Assembly: GCA_034509755.1 (NCBI GenBank)
Contig: CM067557.1
Location: 41,350,001 to 41,414,000, forward strand
From: Anisodus tanguticus
Taxonomy: Eukaryota > Streptophyta > Magnoliopsida > Solanales > Solanaceae
Direction of reading: 5' to 3'
DNA: 64,000 nt
Shown: piece by piece, positions 48,180-60,529 of the stretch
Layout: each line of letters opens with the position of its first letter
Numbering within the stretch: position 1 is the first letter of the stretch
The notes under the pieces: model-generated
What the model saw: only the letters and a program-made list of their open reading frames with translations
Databases searched by the model: none
Told to the model about the DNA's origin: nothing
Translations under genes and position numbers: made by a program

Positions 48180-49425
48180 TTAAAGTGTTGATTCATGTTA
48201 GAGCACTCAACTCAGAAGTCATTCATCTCGTAAGGAGACTGGTGGAGTAGTATAGGAAAAGAAAGAGGGACTTACACATGGTATCCATCGACCTAAAAAA
48301 GGCTTACAATAGAGTTCCAAGTGAGGTCCTATGGAGATGCTTGGAGGCTAGAGGTGTACATGTGGCATGCATTAGGGCGATCAAGGACATGTATAAGGGA
48401 GTCAACCAGTGTAAGGAGAGTAGAGGAGATTCGGAGCACTTCCTATTTGTGATGGGGTTGCATCAAGGATCACTTCTTAGTCCATTTTTATTTGTTTTGG
48501 TGTTGGATGGATTGACGCGGAAAATTCAAGGTGAGGTGCCATGGTGTATGCTTTTCGCAGATGACATAGTCCTGATCGATGAGACTCGTAGCGGAGTTAA
48601 CGTTAAGCTGGAGGGTTGGAGACAAACTCTGGAGTCTAAATGATTCAAGTAGAGTAGGACCAATACATAGTATTTAGAATGCAAGTTCAGTGACGCACCA
48701 CATGAGGTTGACGCGGAAGTGAGGCTTGGTACCCAGGCCATCCAGAAGAAAAGTAGTTTCAAGTATCTTGGGTCTATTATACAAGGCAACGGGAAGATTG
48801 ACGATGATGTCACACATCGTATTGGTACATGATGGATGAAATTGAGGCTCGCTTCTAGAGTGTTATGTGATAAGAAGGTGCCACCAAAACTTAAGGAAAA
48901 GTTTTACAAAGTGATGGTTAGACCGACTATGTTGTATGGGGTGGAGTTCTGGCTAGTTAAGATCTCCCACGTTCAAAAGATGAAAGTTGTGGAGATGAGA
49001 ATATTGCTATGGATGTATGGGCACACTAGGAGAGACAATGTTAGGAATGAGGCTATCCGGGACAAGGTAGGAGTGACCTCGGTGGAGGACAAGATGCGGA
49101 ACACGGACTGAGATGATTTAGGCATATGAAGAGGAGAGACACAGATGCCCCAGTGTGGAGGTGTAAAAGGTTGGTTATGGACGGTTTCAGAAGAGGTAGA
49201 GGTAGACCGAAGAAGTATTGAGGAGAGGTGATTAGACATGACACACCACAGTTACAGCTTACTTAGGACATGGCCTTAAATATGAGGTTATGGAGGACTT
49301 AGATTAGGGTAGAAGGCTAGTAGGTGGTCTCTCTTATCCTTTCATATTAGTAGTCGCAGTATTGCTCTATAGTTTAGTGTGCTCTGATTTCTGATACTAT
49401 CTGATATTTCTTGTACTTTGATTAT
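48180..49425 (+). pseudogene. RTE-like LINE reverse transcriptase, broken
   Basis: Open segments give DLKKAYNRVPSEVLW, then LHQGSLLSPFLFVLVLD and the catalytic FADDIVL (RT motifs), then KYLGSIIQG, VMVRPTMLYGVEFW and a C-terminal part near 49200. Frames are interrupted near 48641, 48830 and 49110, and the 5' half of the ORF is missing. A T-rich 3' UTR follows 49310 and is cut at 49425 by an LTR, resuming at 52545. Confidence 0.9.
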
Positions 49426-52400
49426 TGTCAAGTCCCAAAACCGACCCTGGACGTAATAGACATCTGATGTTATGAACAACACCGGAAGCACCTTATGAAT
49501 TAATACTATCAAGTCCCTGCTTAGTCTTGCATTAATAAATTCAATTAAATTATAAATAACTAAGTAAAGATCATGGTCACAATTTACGAAATAAAATCAG
49601 CGAAAGTCTATAATAAATAAGTTGTCAAAAAAATGCAGCAATACCCATGAGAGTCAAATAACGACCTCAACCAAATACCCACAAAACAACGTCTATCTAT
49701 GGAGCCTCTAAGATGATAAAAGAATATAGTCTAACTTCAGGACGAAGCTTGAAAACTAGGGGTGGGTAAAAAATTCGGAGAATCGAAAAAACCGAACCGA
49801 ACCGGCTGTTCGGTTCGGTTTTTATTCGTTTTTTTTTAAAAAAAAACTAATTTTTCGAAAAATCAAACCGAATCAGGATTTAGTGATTCGGTTCAGTTTT
49901 TTAATTTTGGATACGAACCGAACCGAAAAACTGAATTAAATATGTAATTAATCTTATTTTTTATTTTAGGCTACTACTATTTCTTGAATCATAGTAATTG
50001 AAGCCAATCTATTATGTAAGTCGAAAGCGGCATGGACTTGATTAACATATCACAGAAGCATTGACATAAAATGTAGGGAGAAAAAGTAGTTGTAAATTGG
50101 TAAAACTTTAAATGGTCATAACTCTGCGCTCGGATGTCCGTTTTACCCGATTTTTTTTATTTTGGCGCAGCCAATTTTTAGAAAAATGTCTGTTTTTCCA
50201 ATCAATTTGTGTTTTCCCCCAAATCGATTTCTAATTTTCCTTTTTCTTTAGTAAACATCTCACGATACACAATAGATTTCAACGTCGAAATTTTATGATA
50301 GTGTAGGTGTAAATGTCAATTTCTGTTTTGGAAATTCATTTTTTTTTTTAAAATCCATGACCCGACCCGCCCTGGCCCACTAGAAAAAACTGATATAATC
50401 TGATACGTTCGGCAATATAAACCGAACATATCATTTTTTTTTTAAAAAGTTGGATTCGGATATTTTTTTTAAAAACCAATTTTTATTCGTTTCATATTTT
50501 TCGGATACAAAACCTATCTGAACCGATATACGCCCACCCCTACTGAAAACTAATACTAATAAAATAAAGATAGAATGCTGCCCCACGAACAATCATGTGG
50601 GCTCACTAAATAGTCTCGAAAGCAACTATTTCTCCTAAATCGTAGGCGTATCACGAACATGCTTTTCTTCGTTACCTGACACACCATCAAAACAACAATT
50701 GTATGCTTGAGTACTAGGTGAGTGTCTCCGGAGATACTAAATAATGTAAAATAATATAATATTAAGCAGTCAAATAATGTAAGTAAAGTAGTTTGAAACC
50801 CAGAAATAAAACATTTCACAAAACTTAGAGAAACCATTAAGAGAGAATTAAATCACTTTCAATCCATTATGCTATTTCTCAAGATTAAATCTTCCATTTA
50901 TGAACATGAAATCATCAACAAGCCAACTTATGGGCAATCAAAGAATCAACACATGCCAACTCACGGGCGAACAATCATTTGATACACCGAGAATTTATCC
51001 CACGAAAGTTAATCGTCCTCTGGACTAGCACAATAGTAGATACATCGGGCTACGCGCCTCAGATATCAATCGTCCTCTGGAATGATACATCAATACTCAA
51101 ATTGATACGTTGGGATCCATAACGGCTAATCGTCCTCTGGACTAGCACAGCTTGCCCATACAGGCCCAAACACAAACATGTACAAATCATGGCTTGAAAG
51201 TCGAATAGTTTCATTATTAATTATGTTCATCATCCCGTTATTAGTGTACATCAAATTATTTATGGGTTTAGAAACCAAGTTCAAGTCATTAAATAAGTTT
51301 CAAGTTCTACAAACCCGTTCATAAATAAAATACATGAAATGTCCAAGCTTCCAAAATCAAGTTCAATGCGTCCCTTATCGGGGTAAATCATGTTCAAGTT
51401 TATAGCTTTATACATAATTTTCAGTAACCATTTGATAGGAGAAATCACTGATACATATATAGATTATAATACATTAAAGGCTCCATGAGGGCTTGTCCCT
51501 CACGCACATGAAACCTTGCCCAAAAACTATTTTTTAAAGGTTGAAAAAGAATGTTCGAATAGAGACATACAAATCATCTTTATAGTAAAAAAGGATTTTA
51601 AAATGGAATATCCAAGGTTCAACGATCACTCTACAATGGATTTAGATTAGAAAGACAAATTTTTTATTCAATTCTACGATTTTTTTCACTGATTCAAAAA
51701 CTAGGGCTTTTTCAAAGTCTTAGAACTTGTTCTTGAACCTCATAAAAATCATTCGTGGATCCTAATCCTGTAATATACTTTATAATAGCCTAATAATCTT
51801 CAATAATATCAGAAAGTCAGAGGTCTTACCTTTTAGACGAAATCCTGCACACTCCTCCTTCGCTAAGTTTTCAAAAATCCAGGGTTTGAGAAGATGAACT
51901 AGTATCAAACAAGATTGAATTCGGCGTAAATTGGAATGGATAGATTAGGAACTCACTTTAGGGTTTGAGAGAGGTCTCTAGGGCTATTTTCCTCCAAAAG
52001 TTCGTCCAAAACAAAATGGGGAAAAGTTATGACGAGGTTTTAAACTTATAAAATTCGGAACCAGCAAAACAGTCCATGCCATGACCGTGCGTCGCACATC
52101 CATTGCACAAATGGGGTCGCGCTATGCTTGTGCATTGCACACCCATTGCACGCTCCTAAGAAAGTGAGATCCCGAAACACGTTTTAGGCGTGATGCTCGC
52201 GCGACGCATGAGGGCTCAAATGCTAGATAAAACTGGCATAACACCTAGAACAAAGTTCTAATTGAGATACACAATACATGACTGGAAAGGCATTTCAAAG
52301 ATCTACAACTTTCATGTTTTGCGTTTTCTCAAATTCCCAATGTAACTATCCGAAAACTGGGTATAAGTGAACATTACTTCAGACATAGACAAATTTAAGA

Positions 52401-52544
52401 ACTTTTACAAACTTCCTTATTTGGTTTGACTTCAAAACGACCATCTATCACCCGAATTCATCCCAAAGGGATTCACATAACAAAAATGACACATCAACAC
52501 TCACTTTATTCCTTCACACTAACCCAAATTTACGGAATGTTACA
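49426..52544 (-). mobile_element. solo LTR (3.1 kb) inserted in the LINE 3' UTR
   Basis: On the minus strand it begins TGTAACATTCCGTAAATTTG at 52544 and ends GGGACTTGACA at 49426. A perfect 5-base target duplication attat flanks it (49421-49425 and 52545-52549). The LINE 3' UTR continues on both sides. No internal retroelement genes are present, so it is a solo LTR, probably Ty3/Tekay-like from its start sequence. Without the nested MITE it is about 2.3 kb. 'cgtcctctgga' recurs three times at 51012-51150. Confidence 0.82.
49758..50543. mobile_element. hAT-like non-autonomous element nested in the solo LTR
   Basis: Ends aggggtggg and cccacccctac are inverted; subterminal palindromic 'gaaccgaaccg/cggttcggtt' runs follow. 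A perfect 8-base duplication tgaaaact flanks it (49750-49757 and 50544-50551). No transposase is encoded. Confidence 0.88.
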
Positions 52545-52796
52545 ATTATTCTATTTTAATTGTGGTAGCTACTGTCCCTTTTTCAAACTACTTTATCATG
52601 ACTTAGTCGCTTTCGCTAATTCCATTTTCTTACTCCTTTTAACTTCTTGTACTTATGTGACCTCTTTTTATGCTTTCTCTTGAGCCGAGGGTCTTTCGGA
52701 AACAATCTCCCTACCTTGGTATGGGTAAAGTTAATGTATACTCTGCTCTCCTCAGACCTCACGCTATGGGATTTCACTTGGTATGTTGTTGTTGGA
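52545..52796 (+). mobile_element. remainder of the LINE 3' UTR and TTG tail
   Basis: Continues the 3' UTR cut at 49425, then 'gagccgagggtctttcggaa' and the tail module ending tatgttgttgttgg. This joins the TTG-tailed module to a LINE that has RT coding sequence. Confidence 0.8.
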
Positions 52797-52848
52797 GCAG
52801 TGATATGAATTTGTACACAAAAATAAGGGAAGTCACCTCCCTCATTAT

Positions 52849-55410
52849 GGCTGACAATTTCACCCTGACCCGATGGATATCCGATCCACCCGACCCGATT
52901 ATAAGGACGAAAATCCGACAAAACACGAATTTTAATCGGGTGACGGATCGGGTGGACATACATCCAACCCACCACCCGACCCATCCATCCACCCGTTTAT
53001 AAATTAATTATTTTTTTAATGTACATATGGTCTTTTGGTGGTGACTAAATGGACTCAAGTATTCAGGTCCATATCCTTTGCAATTATCAAGTTTGGGCCC
53101 ATAAATATCACATTATTTATTTAACCAAATCAAAATAGAAATAGACATAACAGAGAACACGTAAAGACTTTCTTCAGTTTCTTGGTTCTTCAGGTGGCTC
53201 TCGACCAAGACCTCCCTCCCTCCTACCTAAGGTAAGTTTGTCATATACTTTGTGTTGATTAAAAATAGTTAACACGTATATTAATATCATTCAACTTGAA
53301 AAATTGTTAAATTTCAAGAAATCCCTTCTAAAACACCAAAAGAGTGATTTTCAAGATTCACATATTTTGAGGTAATTCCAACTAGTAATTTATCATTTGT
53401 TTCCAGTTGTATTAATTGAAAGGTCGGATTATCAAACCCTAACTTATAACATGAATAGTTTTTTTAAAAAAAATTGAGAAGATAATGGATAGTGACCAAG
53501 GGTCTTTAGTGGTGAACTTCTATGACCAAATGAACATAGTGATTCCATTGTTAGGATGATTTGAGGTGATTGAACATGGTATCATTTAAATTGGACAAAT
53601 TTGGTAACTTTGAGAATTAGGCTCAACTGTTAGACACTTGGTTGATTAATTTAGTATCATTGTGATACTTAGTTGATGAATATGAGTTCGTTTGTGTAGA
53701 TGTAAGTATTTTGGCACTGCGTTTTGGATTTTATCCATTTGGCCAATTATAATTTTATAATTAGTCATAATGAAGAGGCTTTCTAATTGTTTTTTTTAAT
53801 GTTAATGTATGACAACGATGGACACGGGAGATAGTAGAGCACTTTCAAGCATTAAAAAACTCGAGTTCCACCTTGTTTTACAATCAAGAGACAACTTTCT
53901 AGGACAATCAACTTTCGAACCTCTAGCCTTATCCTCAAACTGTAAAGTCTTTTTTGTGTTGAACACCAAAAAATAACACAATTACGTATCCTTTCTATTC
54001 CAGAACCAATCACCTCCAAACCATTCTGGACAATCAAATTTAATATATGTACACTACAACGCACATGCAAAAATTGACCAGAACACAGAAGACTATCTGA
54101 ATCAAACTTTTCTTGTAAAAGATCAATCATGGCATCATTTGTGGTACACTTATCAAGAACCACATAAGATATTTTCTCAGCTATATTGTATACATTCAAC
54201 GTATCCACCATAACTTGAGCAAGCATATTAGCAATGTGTGGACAAGGAACGTAAACAAACCTATTTTGAAAAAAATATCAATTTTTTTTTAATGCTTGAA
54301 AGCATGTTGTCTCTTGATTGTAAAACAAGGTGGAACTCGACTTTTTTAATGCTTGAAAGTGCTCTACTATCCCCGTGTCCATCAATGTCATACATTAACA
54401 TTAAAAAAAACACAATTAGAAAGCCTCTTCGTTATGACTGATTATAAAATTATAATTGGCCAAATGGATAAAATCCAAAACGCAGTGCCAAAATACTTAC
54501 ATCTACACAAACGAACTCATATTCATCAACTAAGTATCACAATGTTACTAAATTAATCAACCAAGTGTCTAACAGTTAAGCCTAATTCTCAAAGTTACCA
54601 AATTTGTCCAATTTAGGTGATACCATGTTCAATCACCTCAAATCATCCTAACAATGGAATCACTATGTTCATTTGGGTCATAGAAGTTCACCACTAAAGA
54701 CCCTTGGTCACTATCCATTATCTTCTCAATTTTTTTTAAAAAAATACTATTCATGTTATAAGTTAGGGTTTGATAATCCGACCTTTCAATTTAATACAAC
54801 TGGAAACAAATGATAAAACCTTCTCAAATACTCATAAATTACTAGTTCGAGTAGTTGGAATTACCTCAAAATATGTGAATCTTGAAAATCCCTCTTTTGG
54901 AGTTTTGGTGTTCTAGAAGGGATTTCTTGAAATCTAACAATTTTCCAAGTTGAATGATCTTAATATATGTGTTAACTATTTTTAATCAACACAAAGTATA
55001 TGACAAACTTACCTTAGGTGGGAGGAAGGGAGGTCTTGGCTGAGAGCCACCTGAAGAACCAAGAAACTGAAGAAAGTCTCTATGTGTTGCTCTGTTATGT
55101 CTATTTCTATTTTGATTTGGATAAATAAATAATATGATATTTATGGGCCCAAACTTGGTAATTGCAAAGGAAATGGAACTGAATACTTGAGTCCATTTAG
55201 TCACCACTAAAAGACCATATAAACATTAAAAAAAATAATTAATTTATAAACGGGTGGATGGATGGGTCGGGTGGTGGGTTGGATGTATGTCTACCCGAAT
55301 CCGACTCGATCCGTCACCCGATTAAAAACTGTGTTTTGTCAAATTTTTGTCCATATAATCGGATCGGATGAATCGGATATCTATCGGGTCGGGTGAAATT
55401 GTCAGCCCTA
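52849..55410. mobile_element. large palindromic hAT-derived element
   Basis: Left arm 52849 to about 53890 and right arm about 54301-55410 are inverted copies about 93-95% identical by eye. The outer ends read ggctgacaatttcaccc at the left and its complement at the right, with subterminal acccgacccg runs. A centre of about 410 bases holds a hAT transposase fragment. No convincing 8-base target duplication was seen at the ends. Confidence 0.85.
53852..54226 (-). pseudogene. hAT transposase fragment in the palindrome centre
   Basis: 125-codon open stretch with hAT signatures: NDAMIDLLQEKF, then LHVRCSVHILNLIVQNGLE. It then degrades; the following DCKTRWNSTFLMLESAL motif is readable in the right arm on the plus strand (about 54305-54360) and, mutated, in the left arm. 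The N-terminal BED finger and the C-terminal dimerisation domain are absent. Confidence 0.8.
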
Positions 55411-56116
55411 TGAACGAATCATCATATTAATGACAAACTTTTTTTTGATAAGGTCGTACAAATGTCAAACTTGCACTAGACAAGTAATGTCAATAATGGG
55501 ATTAATTATCTTCATTGTCACAACAGTGCATAAAGAGTTAGTTTCCTAACAGAGATAAAAGAGGTTTAAGTGATGCGAAATATATATCATTTTCTAGGTT
55601 ACGAACAGCCTTCTAATATAGCTGAAGATGCTCTAAAGGTTAATCTAGGCAAGCCTTTCTTCAGGTTCTTTTAAGCAGGATCCTTGCATATTTATATAGA
55701 GAGAGAGAGACCTTGAGGCTAGAGGTAAAAGAGAAAGCAGAAGTAAAGATAAAAATGTGAGCATTGTCAGCTAGATATGCAAGGATCCTTAAGGCTTAAA
55801 ATCCGAAAAATGAACAATTAAGGCATAAAATCTCTCATTAGTGGAAACCAGTAGAAAATCAAAAGAAGCATGAGGTTAAAAGTTGAACCTTCTGATAGAA
55901 CTTAGAAGAGAAAGTAACATGAAACTGTCAAGGTTGGGATACTTTCATGCACTCTTTTAATATATCATCATAACTAAGCAATGAATGATTTTCAACTATA
56001 GGTAAAATTCTGAATATAATGAGGAAAATTTATTTAGAGATATCTGTTAGGTATACAGGGACCTTCAGAATCAAATCAGACACAAGTATAAGAAGACATT
56101 TTTTAATAATCATTGA
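55411..56116. other. intergenic stretch
   Basis: AT-rich. A GA microsatellite lies at 55700-55712. The expected C-terminal exons of the methyltransferase (LLTGEV... and GNEFRLF motifs) were looked for here and not found. Confidence 0.4.
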
Positions 56117-56581
56117 ACCACTTCGGTAAGGAGGATCTGCAACAATTATTGGATATGAGTGTTTCAATGATGAAGGAAGATCTTCTGGTTGGTTGTCATA
56201 CTCAAGAAGTTGTGCTGGTACATTAGGGTCAATTTTCTGAGACCGAGTGCATAAAACACAGCATTACAAGTTGGAAAATTAGCAGTTTCACCATGAAGAA
56301 CTAAAGATGAGATATAAATTGAGTACACTCAAGGAGACAACCTAGTAATGGGCTTCCAACCTACTGACTAACGTTGAGAAAGGACAATAACATAAAATTG
56401 GAGACTATGGAAAACATCCTGGCAATGAGCTTCAGACACTAGCTCGTATTGAAATAGGAGAATAGCATAAAAAAGAAGGCAGGAAAGTAGTAAAACAATC
56501 TAATAAAAGAGCAGGGAGAAACCTCCTTCAAATCTCCACACTAACAAAATTGATTAATTGTGCTAACTGCTAAGCAATTAT

Positions 56582-57664
56582 TGTTGGTTACAAAGGTGCA
56601 GGAAACGGAAATTACAAGTAACTGCTAAGGATTACAAGAACTGAAATTACAATGAACAAATAAACAATAAACTGGAATAGTTTTTGTGGTATGCTGAGTC
56701 GAGTGTTTGCACTCTGTCTTTAAGACAATATTGCCCCGTATGTATCCTTTCTACGTCCTAGACAATTGCCTCCCAAGATAAAACAGCAAGCGAATAAATG
56801 AGCAAAGGAAACTCAAGTGTTACCGTGAAGAATTTTGAGTAATGAAATGATGCTGGAAGTTGTAGGAAGACTGAATTCGTTTCTGTTTTTGTGTTAAGTG
56901 TAGCTCAACAATTGTGACAAGGGGGGTCTTTATATAGGGTGAAGGAGAGGCTGATGAACTGCCTCCATAAGTGCCATTACTGGCCAAGTAATGGCAATTA
57001 TGGAGGTAGTAATTCCTCCAAAATAAATGGTGAAGATGTGCAATGGATTGACCATTTAGTAAGAGTAATTCAGCCAAAATAAATGGCTGAATTGAGTGTT
57101 GGTGGACGTTTCTGATCTCTGCCCAATTTTGACTTTCTTGAAACTTCAGGGACCAAACTGTACATATTGAAACTTCAGGGACTAAATTGTACATCTGAAA
57201 TAATTATGGTCCAAACTGTACATATGGAAAAGTTCTCTAGTCCAAAAAGATAATATCAGAAGAAGCACAGCCTGTGGCCCGGACCGGACGGGCGGCGAGC
57301 GTGTGGGCTTTCCTCGAACCGAAACACATCTAGGTCATCCCTCCTTTAAACACATGGGATACCCTTGGGGTTCCAAACCCCAAGCCAACTTTGAGACTTA
57401 TAAACAAAACAATTCTTTCTTCCTCCACTGATGAGGGAGAATTGATCTCATACCACACTTTTCCATGCTTCAAACACCTCACTTCGTGGACCAATATCTC
57501 TTTCATTTCTCAACGAAATTTGACGATCCTTGATCCTACGGTTATCTACTTACTTAGTAGATCATGCACATGTGAAGAACCGGATTCTCCAACATGCGTA
57601 ACACTAGTGTTTAAGCCGTTAAAGTTGGTCGGACGCAACTCCCGCCAAAGACAAATTTCCAACA
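56582..57664 (-). mobile_element. solo LTR in the methyltransferase intron
   Basis: 1083 bases with perfect 6-base inverted ends (TGTTGG ... CCAACA) and a perfect 5-base target duplication attat (56577-56581 and 57665-57669). A TATA box, ctatataaagacc on the minus strand at about 56925-56937, gives the orientation. No internal domain is present. Probably copia-derived from its ends. Confidence 0.88.
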
Positions 57665-57669
57665 ATTAT

Positions 57670-58529
57670 TTCACAAGCACTTTTACTAGTGCAATAACAT
57701 GCTTGAAACAATATGACACAAATTATAAATTTCTTATATAGTCCGCAATTGGGCATGAAAATAATTTACACACACATATGAAGATGAAATAGATATACAA
57801 ATAGAAAACCAAGGGAATGTATACAGAATTATAATTTGATGTAAGTTATTGAAAAGAATTCCCATCAAACAGAAATCCTATGAAATCCCCTTATCTTGCT
57901 CCGTCACACATTCAATTAAGCATATACTAGCAGTTTTATTTCAACAACTGTTGTTTTCGATCAATTATCTTTAGAAGAACAAAAAGATCCAATTCCTTTT
58001 GCTACCTTTAGAAAGAAATAAACGTGATTTATTTTGTCATCCAGACTTAAAGGAACAAAATACACAAGTTTGACAGCGAAAACATACTCAGTACTGTAAA
58101 ATCAAAATGAACTGCACTGATCGGGGTCGATCTCACTGACCCCTTGCTTCACCACGCCCAGCAGAATAAGGTGAAGGTCTGCTTCTGCTTTCTGTCATAT
58201 GGGTTCAGTTTCATAATGTTATTACCGGACAAATGTCCCTCAATAACAGAGAAATCAGTTGTTTCAGCTAATTAGCCTTCCTTCCAAGAGTTTATTGTTC
58301 TCAATTTAGGAAATTTTCCGCAAGCTAAGTTCCCGTTTAGCCAAGGATAATTTTCACTTTTTCCCGGAATTGAATCATGTTTGAACATAGAATTGTTACA
58401 ATCTTCTGGAAACCGGAATTCGAAAAACTCCAAACTTGTTTTCATATTTTTCACTCAAAATCACACACAAAATTTCAACATTCTTCAAAGTTGTATTTCA
58501 TGTCCAAACACAACTCCAACTTGTAGATA
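57670..58529. other. intron sequence of the broken methyltransferase
   Basis: No coding exon or named repeat recognised. Confidence 0.35.
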
Positions 58530-58760
58530 CTCCATTTGTCTCAATTTATATGACACGCTTTCTTTTTTAATCGATCCCAAAAAAAATAATACATTTTCTT
58601 ATTTAACAACAATTTAACTTTAAACTTTACTATTTACGCTTAACGATATGATTTATAACCACACAAATATCTTTATCATGTTTTAGACCACATGATTCAA
58701 AAGACTTTTCTTATTTATTAAACTTCGTGCCTAGTCAAATTACAATTTAAATGGAGGGAG
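58530..58760. mobile_element. Stowaway-like MITE
   Basis: Ends ctccatttgtctcaattta and the complement of taaatggagggag, flanked by TA (58528-58529, 58761-58762). 231 bases, AT-rich, non-coding. Confidence 0.8.
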
Positions 58761-59344
58761 TACCATTTTTCATCTTTTTTGTCGAATTTTACATTTTTTA
58801 TGTACGAACGCCCACTAAAGGTTTTCAAGCGAATATGAATGAACTAACAATATCCCGAGTGTTATTCACAGTGCTTTAATCAATTTCACTTACAGTAAAA
58901 ACAACTATAACTCATACATCTAGCTGCAAAAGTTAACAGTAAAAACAACTATAAGTCATACATTTAGCTGCAAAAGTATAACTGAAATGAACAAGCTTTA
59001 AACTACCGTTACAATACTATGAGGTAAGCGTAAAGTGTAGGGCAAGCAATACAAGCAACCGCCGGCGAATCAATCGATCGGCAAAGATTCACCACTTCAT
59101 TAGCAACAGTTTCAGCTGTTTCGCGATCTTACCAGAACTGACTTAACCGCCAGTCCTCCGACACCAGTGCCACGTCATCCTCCGCCAGTTGCTCCGCCGC
59201 AGCTGACGAAGGTTCCGATAGTGCTCGGTTTTGTTCGGCGAGGAACTCTTTTAGTGCTTCTAAAGCGTGAGAGTTTAGCGTCGGAGTATCCTCGTCGGCC
59301 TGCAAAACGACGTCGTTTTGTATGGTGTCTTTGTCCGTTTCCAT

Positions 59345-60529
59345 TTTTGGTGTGAAAGTGTAGTGTTTGCTAAACCCTAGCGGGCTTGGAGATTTTTCAG
59401 TTTCATAAGAAAATGGAAATTACATATAGCCCCTTGAGGTATGAATCGTATGCATTTAGACCTCCATGAATTTTGATTGGAACTAATTACTTCGATTTGA
59501 CGACCAAAAGTTGTGTTAATCTGAAAAAATACACATTCAAGTGAAGAAGATTGTAAATTTCACTTCTATAACAATTGATTAAAGGTTCTTTTCATTCGAT
59601 AGATCAGTAAATTTCATTATTAAACACTAAGACGTTGTCAAAAGTTATGTACTAAATGTTTATATAACTCTATTTATATCTTTAATAATCATCTACCAAG
59701 TTTCTTGAATTTTCTATACAACAAGATATTTTTATCGTACAACAAAAATAAAAACAAGTCAAATAAATGAATATTTTAAAATGTCTTCTATGTCATGTGA
59801 ATTATATAGTTGAAGCAGATGATATTGAAAAATGAAAGATAGAGATTTTGACAAGCCAAACTTCTTACGTGTATGCTTGAAGTTTTGCGTATACTTCTTT
59901 TCTTTTACAAGCCAAAAATGTTGAGTTTACTTTTTTGTCTCACAAAAAAAACCTCACACAACTAATGGCACATTTTAAAAAAATTCATGTCTGAGTGTTG
60001 GTTGCACAAGCAATATGCCAAAATTTACAACTTCAAACACAAATTTTTGCAACTTCAATCGCGTATGTCACAAGTTGATTCTAAGGTATCTAAATTTACA
60101 AGAATCTATAAACTTTTACTATTGATTCTAGCTAACTGATTGATATTTAAGGATGGCTTTGGAGAGTCTAATAAGTTGGGCAGCATCAGAATTCCAAAAG
60201 GACAAAAAAAACTCATTCTTTTGATTAGCTGCAATATAATCTACAAGCTAACCATTCAACTTGTTAATAAACTTTTCCTACACAAAACTCATTAAAGCAA
60301 AGACATTGGAGTTCAATAAAATTTGTGTCAATAGTATTCTTCCAGTCCATAGTAGTGTTCTTCCCGAGATTATAAAGAATAGATTACATATTTCAATCAC
60401 TTCATCAAACTATATACAGAGGCAAGCCCCAATGTGCACATGTACAAAACCAAAAAATGTTATATAATGTATAGCATGTGCAGTGATAGTATACATTATC
60501 TCTACATTGCTTAATGTGGGATTATCAGG
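59345..60529. other. region between the methyltransferase start and the syntaxin stop
   Basis: Should hold the promoter of the minus-strand methyltransferase (right of 59344) and the 3' UTR of the syntaxin (left of 60530). No other gene or clear repeat recognised. Confidence 0.4.

Larger units (their letters stand above)
56117..59344 (-). pseudogene. EEF1A lysine methyltransferase 1 / N6AMT2-like gene, broken
   Basis: The family methylates elongation factor 1A using S-adenosylmethionine. Exon 1 (59344-59018) reads METDKDTIQND..., then SHALEALKEFLAEQN and EDWRLSQFW. Codon 72, normally Tyr, is TAA (59131-59129). The frame then continues as family sequence (TAETVANEVVNLC ... ACIACPTLYAYL). Exon 2 starts at 56236 (KIDPNVPAQLLEYD) and runs to the motif-IV-like VADPPY. 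About 16 residues expected after LLEYD are missing, and the sequence after DPPY diverges. The C-terminal exons are absent. A 1.08-kb solo LTR lies in the intron. A second functional copy elsewhere is likely but cannot be seen. Confidence 0.82.
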
